Below the pieces are notes generated by a model. That model did not search any database. It worked only from the letters and a program-made list of their open reading frames with translations, and was not told the origin of the DNA. Below, piece after piece: positions 34,022 to 41,288 of a stretch of 64,000 nucleotides of DNA. The stretch lies in assembly GCF_001552215.1 (NCBI RefSeq), contig NZ_BCQT01000016.1, positions 121,884 to 185,883 on the forward strand, written 5' to 3'. The number at the start of each line of letters is the position of its first letter. The stretch's first letter is position 1. The position numbers were made by a program, and so were the translations under genes. The stretch comes from Actinomadura macra NBRC 14102 (lineage in GTDB: Bacteria > Actinomycetota > Actinomycetes > Streptosporangiales > Streptosporangiaceae).

Positions 34022-34715
34022 GTCCGAAGTCTCTTGTCTCGGCCCGGTGCATTCCGGGCTCCCGCCTGGACCTCACGATACGGACGGCGAGGAACGCCAG
34101 CACACCCAGCACCGCCAGCACCAGGACGACCTTGGAGTAGATCCCGACGTACTCCTCGACCGTCCGCCAGTTGTCGCCGAGCTGGTACCCGGCCAGCACG
34201 AACGCCGTGTTCCACAGCAGGCTGCCGAGGGTCGTGTAGACCAGGAACGTCGTCATCCGCATCCGTTCCACCCCCGCCGGGACGGAGATCAGGCTCCGGA
34301 AGATCGGAATCATCCGGCCGAAGAACACCGCCTTGGCGCCGTGTCGCACGAACCACGCCTCCGTCCGGTCGAGGTCGGCGAGCTTCACCAGCGGCAGCCG
34401 GGCCACCAGCCGGCGGATCCGGTCCCGGCCGATCAGCGCACCGATCCCGTACAGCGCGAGCGCCCCCACGACCGAGCCCACCGTCGTCCACGCCAGCGCC
34501 GCGACCAGGCTCATCCGGCCTTGCGCGGCGGCGAACCCGGCCAGCGGGAGGATCACCTCGCTGGGCAGCGGCGGGAACAGGTTCTCCAGCGCGATGGCCA
34601 GCCCGGCGCCCGGCGCACCCAGCCGGTCCATCAGGTCGGTCGCCCAGCCCGCGATGCCCCCGACCGGCTCCGTCCCGGACGCCCCGGACACCGCCACGTA
34701 CGTCATCTCGATCAT
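34005..34715 (-). CDS. DedA-family membrane protein
   Basis: The 236-residue protein has several helices and the DedA (SNARE-associated/VTT) features: ENLFPPLPSEVILPLAGFAA, GALIGRDRIRRLV, FGRMIPIFRSLISVPAGVERM, and a C-terminal helix pair. DedA proteins are proposed phospholipid flippases or transporters that maintain envelope homeostasis. It is the first gene of the operon with a two-component system, which hints that the system senses envelope state. ATG 34715 is used; ATG 34706 is close. Confidence 0.88.
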   Translation of the reverse strand: MIEMTYVAVSGASGTEPVGGIAGWATDLMDRLGAPGAGLAIALENLFPPLPSEVILPLAGFAAAQGRMSLVAALAWTTVGSVVGALALYGIGALIGRDRIRRLVARLPLVKLADLDRTEAWFVRHGAKAVFFGRMIPIFRSLISVPAGVERMRMTTFLVYTTLGSLLWNTAFVLAGYQLGDNWRTVEEYVGIYSKVVLVLAVLGVLAFLAVRIVRSRREPGMHRAETRDFGRDRTF

Positions 34716-35181
34716 GCCTACGACGCTAGGAATCCGCGCTTCGCGCCTCCATGGTGCGCACCGCCGAGACATCCGGCCGCGCACCGCACCCCGACCCTGC
34801 GGAAAACCGCACCCTCCGACCAGGGAACCGGTGGCCGCCCCGGCGGCGGGTCGGCGGGCGGACTCGGGCTCATGGACGGCCGGCTCCGCGAGGCCGAGGT
34901 GCTGCACCACCACTGGAGCGCCGTCCTAGCGCTGTGATCCGGCCCGCTTGGCGACGCGCGCCCTCTGCGAGAGCTACGGCGGGACCTACCTGGCGTTGCC
35001 CGTGCACACAGTCCCCGCGCTGCTCGCGCGTGGACCTGACCGTGACTCGCCGCTCGTACCGTCCCTGAGGGAGGCCGATCTGCAAGCACCGAACTCCCTG
35101 CTGGTCAGCCTGGGTGAGCGGGTCTACGCGCCCTTGAGGGAGAGATCCAGGCCCTCTCGGCCCCTTCCGCAGAGTGAGCGC
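34716..35181. other. Intergenic region without a supported gene
   Basis: Open frames exist on both strands, but none has recognisable family sequence, a good start or consistent codon bias. A short hairpin TGCGG-AAAA-CCGCA lies at 34798-34811. The left end should hold the dedA operon promoter. A stretch around 34870-34937 reads as a 20-residue helical peptide and may be a gene remnant. Confidence 0.4.
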
Positions 35182-35460
35182 CTAGTCCGCGGGCCAGACC
35201 GCGGTTGCCATGGTGGGCGCGGACGAGCGCGGCATCGGTACGGACTGCCCGGAGCGTCCGGTGAGGTAGCAGGCGCGCTCCAGCTCGTCCTCGAAGGCGA
35301 TGATCACCATGTCGGGGGCCGCGGGACCGGGCCGGACGAGCAGATACGGGACGCCGGCACGTTCGGCGAGGTAGCTGATCCCGCCTTCGCCGCGCTCGTA
35401 GAGCCGGGCGCCGGTGAACCGGGCGAGCACCTCGTCGTGCGGGGCGGTCTCCTCGCGCAT
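35182..35460 (-). CDS. Small hypothetical protein
   Basis: The 92-residue protein from ATG 35460 has GGGGGA upstream. It reads HDEVLARFTGARLYERGEGG, VPYLLVRPGPAAPDMVIIAF and EDELERACYLTGRSGQ. It has no signal peptide or membrane segment and looks like a compact alpha/beta fold. I do not recognise the family. Regular third-position GC and a sensible composition support coding. It stands alone. Confidence 0.5.
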   Translation of the reverse strand: MREETAPHDEVLARFTGARLYERGEGGISYLAERAGVPYLLVRPGPAAPDMVIIAFEDELERACYLTGRSGQSVPMPRSSAPTMATAVWPAD

Positions 35461-35848
35461 GGGGTCATTCCCCCATCGCCGCGTGTCGGGGCCCCGTCGG
35501 CGAGGTGAAGGCACGCCCAACTCCAGGCATCCGCCTCCCGTGTCGTCCGAGGCCGCTACACGCTCAAGCGGATTCCCACCATGATCGCAACGGATTCAGC
35601 GGTCAGTGAAAACGGAGCCGGTCACCGTATGGGCCCCAGGACGGCCCCGTAGCCCAGATCGCCCAGGCAGCGGGGGTTCTGGACCATGGTGGACCCTGGT
35701 TTCGGACACCGCCTCCGCCTCGACTCGCGTAAAGAATCTTTTCTGATCGACTTTTCCGTTAAGACCCTTTCTTGTAGCGTTCGCAGCGTTTTGTGAAGTG
35801 AATTCATGATCGGACTTTCCCGCCACAAGATCATGTAAGGACGCCGCG
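35461..35848. other. Intergenic region, AT-richer at its right end
   Basis: No supported gene. The last about 130 bases (35715-35848) are unusually AT-rich for this window and probably carry the promoter of the small anchored protein at 35849. Confidence 0.4.
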
Positions 35849-36346
35849 ATGCCCATGGCGACAGGCTTGGCCGCGGCCGTGCTCCTCGGCCTGCTGACGC
35901 TGTTGGCAGGCGCGCGGCGCGGCCGGCGCCAAGACCGCTCCCCCGACGCCCACCCCGAGTCACTGACGGCCGTCCTCGATCCGGGCGACGAGGAGTACCT
36001 CGCCTGGCTGGCCGACCACCACTGGCCTGCCGACGAGTACCTCGACCTGGAGCACGAGTGGCGCGGTGAACTGGACCTGAGCGTCCCGTCCGAGGACTAC
36101 GAGTCCCCGCTGTGCCCCCAGTGCAATCTCCGTCGCGAGGACGTGTGGCCCTGCCCGCAGTGCGGCCGGCTCCTGCATTCCTCGTGCGGGCACGGGATGC
36201 GGCGGCGGCGCGTCAACCGTCCATACCGCACCCACGGCACCAATCCCGAGGCCGTCATCGCGGAGTGGATCTGCACGGGATGCACATCCGTCGTCGGCCT
36301 CGATGTCGACCACGGCGACGAGCCGGACGGCGATCTTCTGCACTGA
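35849..36346 (+). CDS. Membrane-anchored zinc-ribbon protein with HPES/DEEY block
   Basis: The 165-residue protein is of no family known to me. Residues 4-21 form a hydrophobic N-terminal anchor. Residues 35-69 carry an acidic block (HPESLTAVLDPGDEEYLAWL to DEYLDLEH). The C-terminal half has Cys89/92, Cys102/105, His110, Cys113, His115 and Cys142/145, enough for two zinc sites in a ribbon or RING-like arrangement. The acidic block is 27/35 identical to that of the small protein at 37295-37573. The DUF5999 gene lies between them. AAGGACG precedes ATG 35849. Confidence 0.6.
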   Translation: MPMATGLAAAVLLGLLTLLAGARRGRRQDRSPDAHPESLTAVLDPGDEEYLAWLADHHWPADEYLDLEHEWRGELDLSVPSEDYESPLCPQCNLRREDVWPCPQCGRLLHSSCGHGMRRRRVNRPYRTHGTNPEAVIAEWICTGCTSVVGLDVDHGDEPDGDLLH

Positions 36347-36483
36347 ACGTCCCCAAATGCCCGATCTTGCAGTGCTCCACACGCAGTGGAAGGTAAAGAA
36401 TTCCCCATCCACTTGCATATTTCGGACGATCGACGGCAGGCTTCAACTATGTCCTTAATCTTTAGGACACAGTGGAGGATCCC

Positions 36484-36693
36484 GTGACCGCACAACCCCG
36501 GCCCATCTGCCCGCACCAGCCGCCCTGCCCCACGCCGGACGCGCTGGACCGCGAGGCCGCCCGCACCGTCGCCAACCACCCCGAGCAGGGGTGGAGCCTT
36601 CTCTGCAACGGCATAGTCGTCTTCGAGGACACTGGTGAGCTCCTCCCCGACGGTCGCGTGATCGCCCCGCACCGTCCAACGACCGCCGCCTAG
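36484..36693 (+). CDS. DUF5999 family small protein
   Basis: The 69-residue protein has the family pattern: CPHQPPCP, DALDREAARTVANHPEQGW, SLLCNGIVVFEDTGELLPDG and a terminal APHRP. It is widespread in actinomycetes with no assigned function. Cys and His residues in CPHQPPC and LLCNG could bind metal, but no proof is visible. GTG 36484 is chosen because GGAGG lies five bases upstream. A hairpin CTGGGG/CCCCAG about 10 bases after the stop may terminate it. Confidence 0.82.
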   Translation: MTAQPRPICPHQPPCPTPDALDREAARTVANHPEQGWSLLCNGIVVFEDTGELLPDGRVIAPHRPTTAA

Positions 36694-37294
36694 CTGTACT
36701 TGCCTGGGGCGCCCCCCCAGACTCCCGGTGCGCGGCTCGCCAGCTCCTCACTCGCTGGCGCTCGCTGCGGGGGCGCGGCACGCCGGGCATGCCCCTGCGC
36801 TCGCTGCACTCGCTCCGCGCGCCTGTCCCGTAACCCTCAGCTGAGGTTCAACTTGCCGGGGCGTGGTTCGGACGCATTCACCTCTGATGGGGCGTCGCAC
36901 CTGCTCAAGGGGCTGGTAGCTGGGGCGACAGAAACCTTGTGGAACCTCCTCTACCTTCACCCTGCCGCGGCCGTGCACCTTTCGTAGGCATGCCCTCACC
37001 TTGTGCTGTTTTGTCGCAGCCGGTCGGTATCGTGCGGTTGCCGCTACCGGCGGGCGCACCGCTCGTGCAGCCGCCCGCGTGTCGTGACACCGAGGCACGA
37101 GGATCACGTCAGCCTGTGAGAGGGGGTCCGTCCGCTCCGGGCCGGCCCGCGCCCGCCATGCGACACCGCGGACCGATTGTCTCCACCGTTCCGCATGTCG
37201 GGCTCCCATCCGATAGAGCACCCAGGTAGCGTTCAAGTGTTTTGCTACTTACGCAAGAATCATGTGGAACTCGACCGCGAAAGGACGGGGTGGT
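36694..37294. repeat. Long intergenic region with CGCTCGCTG-type repeats
   Basis: No supported gene in about 600 bases. GCGCTCGCTGC occurs at 36758-36768 and 36797-36807, with related ACTCGCT copies around, flanking a palindrome GGGCATGCCC at 36785-36794. This looks like a small interspersed palindromic element. The remainder (36840-37260) is of mixed composition and ends in the AT-richer promoter region of the next gene. Confidence 0.4.
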
Positions 37295-37573
37295 GTGATC
37301 ACAGTCCTGGTCCTCGTCTCACTGGTCGCCCTGTTCGGCCTGTGCCTGCCCAATCTCTTCCGCCCCATGGCGTCCCCCCTGCCTGAGGCTGCTCCCGCTC
37401 CGCTCCCCGGCATCCACCCCGAATCGATGACCGCCGAGCTCGAACCCGGCGACGAGGAGTACCTCGCCTGCCTGGCCGACGAGCTCTGGCCCGATGACGA
37501 GTACCTCGAACTGGAGCACACCAGCGACGGTGAGGAGGAGTCGGGCGGCAGCGGGAGGCTCCGCGACCGCTAG
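37295..37573 (+). CDS. Small membrane-anchored paralogue with HPES/DEEY block
   Basis: The protein is 92 residues from GTG 37295, after AAAGGACGGGG; an ATG at 37262 is an alternative. Residues 1-18 form a hydrophobic anchor (VITVLVLVSLVALFGLCL). Then follow a Pro-rich linker and the acidic block at residues 41-75 (HPESMTAELEPGDEEYLACL to DEYLELEH). It matches the longer protein at 35849 in 27 of 35 positions but lacks the zinc-ribbon part. The C-terminus is acidic/Gly-rich. Its stop overlaps the convergent prs-like gene by four bases. Confidence 0.6.
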   Translation: MITVLVLVSLVALFGLCLPNLFRPMASPLPEAAPAPLPGIHPESMTAELEPGDEEYLACLADELWPDDEYLELEHTSDGEEESGGSGRLRDR

Positions 37574-38508
37574 GGCGCGTCGAACAGGGCGCTCACGGAC
37601 TCGCCGTCGTGGATGCGCCGGACGGCCTCGGCGAGGGCCGGGCCGATCGAGAGGACCTTGAGCTTCCCGTCCTCGGCCGGAACGGGGACGGTGTTGGTGC
37701 AGACGATCTCCAGAACGTCGGGCTGGGCGGAGAGCCGCTGGAGGGCGCCGGCGGCGAAGAGCCCGTGCGTGCAGGCGACCCGAATCGTCCGGGGACCGAG
37801 CTCGCGCAGGCGGTCCAGCAGCTCCAGGACCGTGCTGCCCTTGGCGATCTCGTCGTCCAGGACGATCAGATCGCGGCCCGCGACGTCGCCGATGACCGCG
37901 CTGATCTGAACCCGGTCGTCCGCGAAACGCTGTTTGGCCCCGGCCGCCACCCGCACGCCGAGCAGCCGGGCGAAGGCGGCGGCCTCCTTGGCATTGCCGA
38001 GATCCGGCGACACCACCGTCGTCCGCGACAGGTCGTACCGGCGGAAGTGCTCGGCCAACTCGCGCAACGCGTGCAGATGATCGACCGGGACGGAGAAGAA
38101 CCCGTGCACCTGCGGCGAGTGCAGCGTCATCGCCAGCACCCGGCTCGCCCCGGACTCGACGAGCAGATCGGCGACCAGACGTCCGCCTATGGAGATGCGC
38201 GGCGCGTCCTTTTTGTCCGAGCGCGCGTAGGCGTAGTGCGGCATCACCACGGTGATCCGGCTCGCGGACGCCCCGCGCGCCGCGTCGCACATCAGCAGCA
38301 ACTCGACCAGGTGCTCCTGGACGGGCGCGACGAGCGGCTGGATGAGGAACACGTCGCGTTCACGGCAGTTGGCCTGGAGCTGCACCTCCAGGCAGTCGTT
38401 CGCGAACCGGTCGACGCGGACCGGGCTCAGCGGGACCCCGAGGTGCGCGCACACCTCAGAGGCCAGCTCGGGATGCGCGCTCCCGCTGAACACGACGATC
38501 TCTCGCAC
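37570..38508 (-). CDS. Divergent ribose-phosphate pyrophosphokinase (PRPP synthetase) paralogue
   Basis: The 312-residue protein has two phosphoribosyltransferase-like domains: FSGSAHPELASEVCAHLGVP, VFLIQPLVAPVQEHLVELLL, YAYARSDKKDAPRISIGGRL, VVSPDLGNAKEA and the PRPP loop IVLDDEIAKGSTV. Housekeeping enzymes normally have KKHRGREPIS in the flexible loop, DAGRVKRA-like sequence and DDMIDTGGT in the PRPP loop. Several of these are altered here, notably no TGGT and no His in the flexible loop. It is probably a second, specialised copy with changed regulation or substrate, typical of actinomycetes carrying two prs genes. Confidence 0.82.
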   Translation of the reverse strand: MREIVVFSGSAHPELASEVCAHLGVPLSPVRVDRFANDCLEVQLQANCRERDVFLIQPLVAPVQEHLVELLLMCDAARGASASRITVVMPHYAYARSDKKDAPRISIGGRLVADLLVESGASRVLAMTLHSPQVHGFFSVPVDHLHALRELAEHFRRYDLSRTTVVSPDLGNAKEAAAFARLLGVRVAAGAKQRFADDRVQISAVIGDVAGRDLIVLDDEIAKGSTVLELLDRLRELGPRTIRVACTHGLFAAGALQRLSAQPDVLEIVCTNTVPVPAEDGKLKVLSIGPALAEAVRRIHDGESVSALFDAP

Positions 38509-38547
38509 GGACTGCTCCCCACATGATCGAATTTGGCCGGAGCCATG

Positions 38548-39321
38548 CTAGTGCGCGCCGTCCGGGACCTCCTCTAGCAGGAACGCCACGACCGCGTCCG
38601 CGACGCCGGCCACGTCGTCGTCATGGACCCAGTGACCGCACCCAGCGAACTCGGCATACCGGGTGCCCGGACGTCGCTCGATCATCTGCCGGGCGAGCGG
38701 AGTGGGCAGCACCGGGCTCTCCAGCCCGTGCATGAGCAGGGTGGGGCACTGGACGCCGAGCCAGGCCGTCCACCACTCTCCCAGAAGCATTTCTTCGGAC
38801 CGCAACAAGCCAGCATGGTCGAACGGCAACCCCCAGCCGTCCGGATACCGGATCGCGCCTTCGAGGAAGTAGGCCGGATCCGGCAGGCCCTCACCGATGA
38901 TGGCCCTCCCCAGGTCCATCAGGGTCGGTGCCCTCCTCGCCCATGCCCGCGTGTCCAAGATGGGCGGTGCCACCGAGGCGGGTGCCTCTTCCAAGACCAG
39001 GGCTTGGACGAGGTTGGGGTGTTGTGCGGCGAGGTGGTACGCGACCACCCCGCCCATGGAATGGCCGTAGAGGATCACGGGCGCTCTGCACCCGTCATGG
39101 ATGAATCCGGCGAGATCGGCCACGTAGTCGTCCATGCTGTAGTCGTCGCGGTGCGCGGCGTGTCCGTGGCCGCGCTGGTCGACGGCCGTGATCCGGACCC
39201 GTCCGGCGAGAGCGTGGGCCAGCGAGGCGAAGGTACGGGCGCAGCCGAAGTGCCCGTGGACCGCGAGCACCTCGACTCCCTCGCCTCCGAAGTCGGTGTG
39301 CGGGGTGGGGTTGCGGGGCAT
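38548..39321 (-). CDS. Alpha/beta hydrolase
   Basis: The 257-residue protein reads VEVLAVHGHFGCARTFASLA (oxyanion hole), ITAVDQRGHGHAAHRDDYSM, and the nucleophile elbow LYGHSMGGVVAYHLA. The C-terminal FAGCGHWVHDDD carries the catalytic His. It resembles haloperoxidase/esterase-type hydrolases with a lid region of about 60 residues. A perfect AGGTAACG-N2-CGTTACCT palindrome lies 20-37 bases upstream, so a TetR-like regulator probably controls it, although none is adjacent. Confidence 0.83.
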   Translation of the reverse strand: MPRNPTPHTDFGGEGVEVLAVHGHFGCARTFASLAHALAGRVRITAVDQRGHGHAAHRDDYSMDDYVADLAGFIHDGCRAPVILYGHSMGGVVAYHLAAQHPNLVQALVLEEAPASVAPPILDTRAWARRAPTLMDLGRAIIGEGLPDPAYFLEGAIRYPDGWGLPFDHAGLLRSEEMLLGEWWTAWLGVQCPTLLMHGLESPVLPTPLARQMIERRPGTRYAEFAGCGHWVHDDDVAGVADAVVAFLLEEVPDGAH

Positions 39322-39340
39322 ACGGCGCCTCTCTCAGTTC

Positions 39341-39358
39341 AGGTAACGACCGTTACCT
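39341..39358. promoter_or_regulatory. Perfect TetR-type palindrome upstream of the hydrolase
   Basis: AGGTAACG-AC-CGTTACCT has 8-base perfect arms, 20 bases before the minus-strand hydrolase start and 25 bases past the stop of the SnoaL-like gene. The form is typical of TetR operators; the cognate regulator must be encoded elsewhere. Confidence 0.6.
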
Positions 39359-39383
39359 TAACCGAACGTTCTCGTCCCCGGCG

Positions 39384-39788
39384 TCAGGCGCTGGTCAGCG
39401 GGGTCCGGCGAGCGAGGACCGTTCGGTACGTGATGCGCCAGCCGTGCGGAGTGCGGACGAGGGAGTCCTGATAGGTGACGCTGGCGCAGGTGCCGTCAGC
39501 GTGGATGCCGATGCCTTTGGACGTGGCACGGGCTCCACCTCCGGACGCTTCGGTGATGACGATGTTGGTGACGTGGTGGGCGACCGGGTTCGCGTCGCCG
39601 AGGGTGAGCGCGGCCTCGCGGAGAGCGGCGAGACCCGCGATCGGGGCGGCGCCGAGGTCGGTGATGTCATACGTCACGTCGTCGGTGAAGAGTTCGCGCA
39701 TGCGGTCGAGTTCGCCCGCGTCGACGAGATGGCCGTGCGAGGCGATCAGGTCGGCGATGACCGTGCGGTCCTCAAGGGTGAGCGGCAT
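39384..39788 (-). CDS. SnoaL-like/NTF2-fold protein
   Basis: The 134-residue protein reads LEDRTVIADLIASHGHLVDAGE, MRELFTDDVTYDITDLG, VAHHVTNIVIT and WRITYRTVLARRTPL, the cone-shaped NTF2-like fold of SnoaL_4 proteins such as dehydratase- and isomerase-like enzymes. A catalytic role is possible, with an Asp and paired His in the pocket. It is preceded by a 38-bp perfect inverted repeat and lies upstream of the alpha/beta hydrolase in the same direction, 62 bases apart. Confidence 0.8.
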   Translation of the reverse strand: MPLTLEDRTVIADLIASHGHLVDAGELDRMRELFTDDVTYDITDLGAAPIAGLAALREAALTLGDANPVAHHVTNIVITEASGGGARATSKGIGIHADGTCASVTYQDSLVRTPHGWRITYRTVLARRTPLTSA

Positions 39789-39809
39789 GGTCGTCCTCCA
39801 AGCGATAAA

Positions 39810-39847
39810 TGGGGGGTTCCCCGCTTAAGATAACGGGGAACCCCCCA
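39810..39847. repeat. 38-bp perfect inverted repeat at the arsR remnant/SnoaL boundary
   Basis: TGGGGGGTTCCCCG at 39810-39823 and its exact complement CGGGGAACCCCCCA at 39834-39847 flank CTTAAGATAA. Each arm itself holds GGGG-TT-CCCC. It sits in the promoter region of the SnoaL-like gene and at the point where arsR homology ends. It may be an operator, a terminator-like hairpin, or the scar of an insertion. Confidence 0.7.
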
Positions 39848-40059
39848 CTTAACAATCGCGCGGCGGCCATGACGGCGACGCCACACCGTTGTCACCAGAG
39901 ACTCGCGGCCTCCAGCACGGCCAGGTGATCGCCGACCGGGCGCCAGGCCATGTCCAGGCCGGCGCGTCACCCCCGGAGCATCTCCCCTTCCCGGACATTG
40001 AGGCTGTCCAGCAGCCCGCGGCGACATGGATCGGCCAGCGCCGTGAAAATGTCGTCCAT
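39848..40059 (-). pseudogene. Remnant of an ArsR-family regulator gene
   Basis: From ATG 40059 the frame reads DIFTALADPCRRGLLDSLN, then REGEMLRG and an in-frame TGA at 39967-39969. The same frame resumes RAGLDMAWRPVGDHLAVLEA, and after a one-base shift continues LVTTVWRRRHGRRAI, just before the 38-bp inverted repeat. This is the helix-turn-helix and start of the wing of ArsR/SmtB proteins that accompany SRPBCC genes. The C-terminal part is absent. One stop, one frameshift and truncation show it is dead. Confidence 0.8.
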
Positions 40060-40215
40060 CCTCACTCCGCAACATGCAGTCTTTTGGCCGCATAAGAGGC
40101 GATGGGCGGCCATCCACCCGCATGCCAACCCGGACGGAAAGCATCGGCACGTCCGGACGGGCCGTCGTAGCATCTCTCAGGGGTCGTCCTTCGCGACACC
40201 GCGCAGAGAGCAGAC

Positions 40216-41103
40216 ATGACAGCCGCAGTCGAGCAAGCCGACAACGGTCGCCACAGGCCCTCGGAGGCCGGGCCGACGGTCCCCCGCATGGTGCTCGGCG
40301 CGCAGCTGCGGCGGCTACGCGAGGCGGACGGGTACAGCCTCGCGGAAGCCGGCGCCGCCCTCAGCAGGCCCGAGGACTGGATCAACGGTCTGGAACTCGG
40401 GCGGATCCGGCTCCAGCTCCGCGAGGTCGCCGACCTGTGCTCGGCGTACGGGGTCACCGACCACGCCGCGCGCGCCACGCTGCTCGGCCTCGCCCGGCAG
40501 GCGAACGCCCCCGGCTGGTGGTCGTCCTTCCAGGACGTGATCCCGCCCTGGTACGAGCCCTACATCGGGCTTGAGCAGTCCGCAAGCGTGATCCGGATGT
40601 ATGAGACGCAGGTCGTCCCCGAGCTGCTGCAGACCACCGACTACACGCGCGCCACGCAGGGAGAACAGCGCACCGAGGACACGGCGGAACGCCTCGTACT
40701 GTTGCGGAGGCGGCGGCAGGGGATCCTGCACCGGTCCCCACCGGTGCGGCTGTGGGCAGTAATCGACGAGGCCGCCCTGCGCCGCACGTTCGGGAGCCGC
40801 TCGGTGGCGTTCGCCCAGTTGGAGCACCTCATCGACGCGTGCGACCTGCCGCACGTGACACTCCAGGTGGTGCCGCTGAAGGCACAGAGCCCCGTGGTGC
40901 AGGGAGGCTCCTTCACGCTGCTGCGCCCTCCTGAACCCGAACTGCCCGACGTGGTGTACCTGGAACGCCTCGACGGCGCGGCGTACCCGGCCGACCCGGA
41001 AGCGGTGACCTGCTACTGGCACGTCATGAACTGGCTCGTGGTGAAGGCGGCACCCGCCCGCGACACGCAGTCGATCCTGCTGGGCATCCTGCGCGACCTG
41101 TAA
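40216..41103 (+). CDS. XRE-family regulator with DUF5753 (Scr1-type) C-terminus
   Basis: The protein has 295 residues. The N-terminal helix-turn-helix spans about residues 28-80 (LGAQLRRLREADGYSLAEAG to LREVADLCSAYGV). The C-terminal DUF5753 region shows SFQDVIPPWYEPYIGLEQSA, VPELLQTTDYTRA, PVRLWAVIDEAALRRTFG and VTLQVVPLKAQSPV. In actinomycetes this architecture pairs with a DUF397 protein; none follows here. It acts as a DNA-binding developmental or metabolic regulator. AGAGAG precedes ATG 40216. Confidence 0.9.
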   Translation: MTAAVEQADNGRHRPSEAGPTVPRMVLGAQLRRLREADGYSLAEAGAALSRPEDWINGLELGRIRLQLREVADLCSAYGVTDHAARATLLGLARQANAPGWWSSFQDVIPPWYEPYIGLEQSASVIRMYETQVVPELLQTTDYTRATQGEQRTEDTAERLVLLRRRRQGILHRSPPVRLWAVIDEAALRRTFGSRSVAFAQLEHLIDACDLPHVTLQVVPLKAQSPVVQGGSFTLLRPPEPELPDVVYLERLDGAAYPADPEAVTCYWHVMNWLVVKAAPARDTQSILLGILRDL

Positions 41104-41288
41104 TCGCCACAATCAATGACAAAGGACGTAACTCAGGGCGTTAGTCATACTCCCGGCTCGCCGTAATCCGTGCCCAGAACAAGACAGGACAGTTCATACG
41201 GGCGGCCGGCTCCCGGACGCCCGATACGCCTGGCAGCATGACCATGGAGACCAGGGTCCGCAGGTACGGACAATGAGGACGACCAGAC

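Noticed and set aside
34870..35180. Open frames on both strands between dedA and the small hypothetical gene
   Set aside because: No consistent codon bias or family sequence is seen; listed only as intergenic.
35622..35700. A small minus-strand peptide with NPRCLGDLGYGAV
   Set aside because: There is no credible start or ribosome-binding site and no partner genes.
39967..39969. TGA in the arsR frame as selenocysteine
   Set aside because: There is no SECIS-like element, the position is not redox-related in ArsR proteins, and a frameshift and truncation follow.
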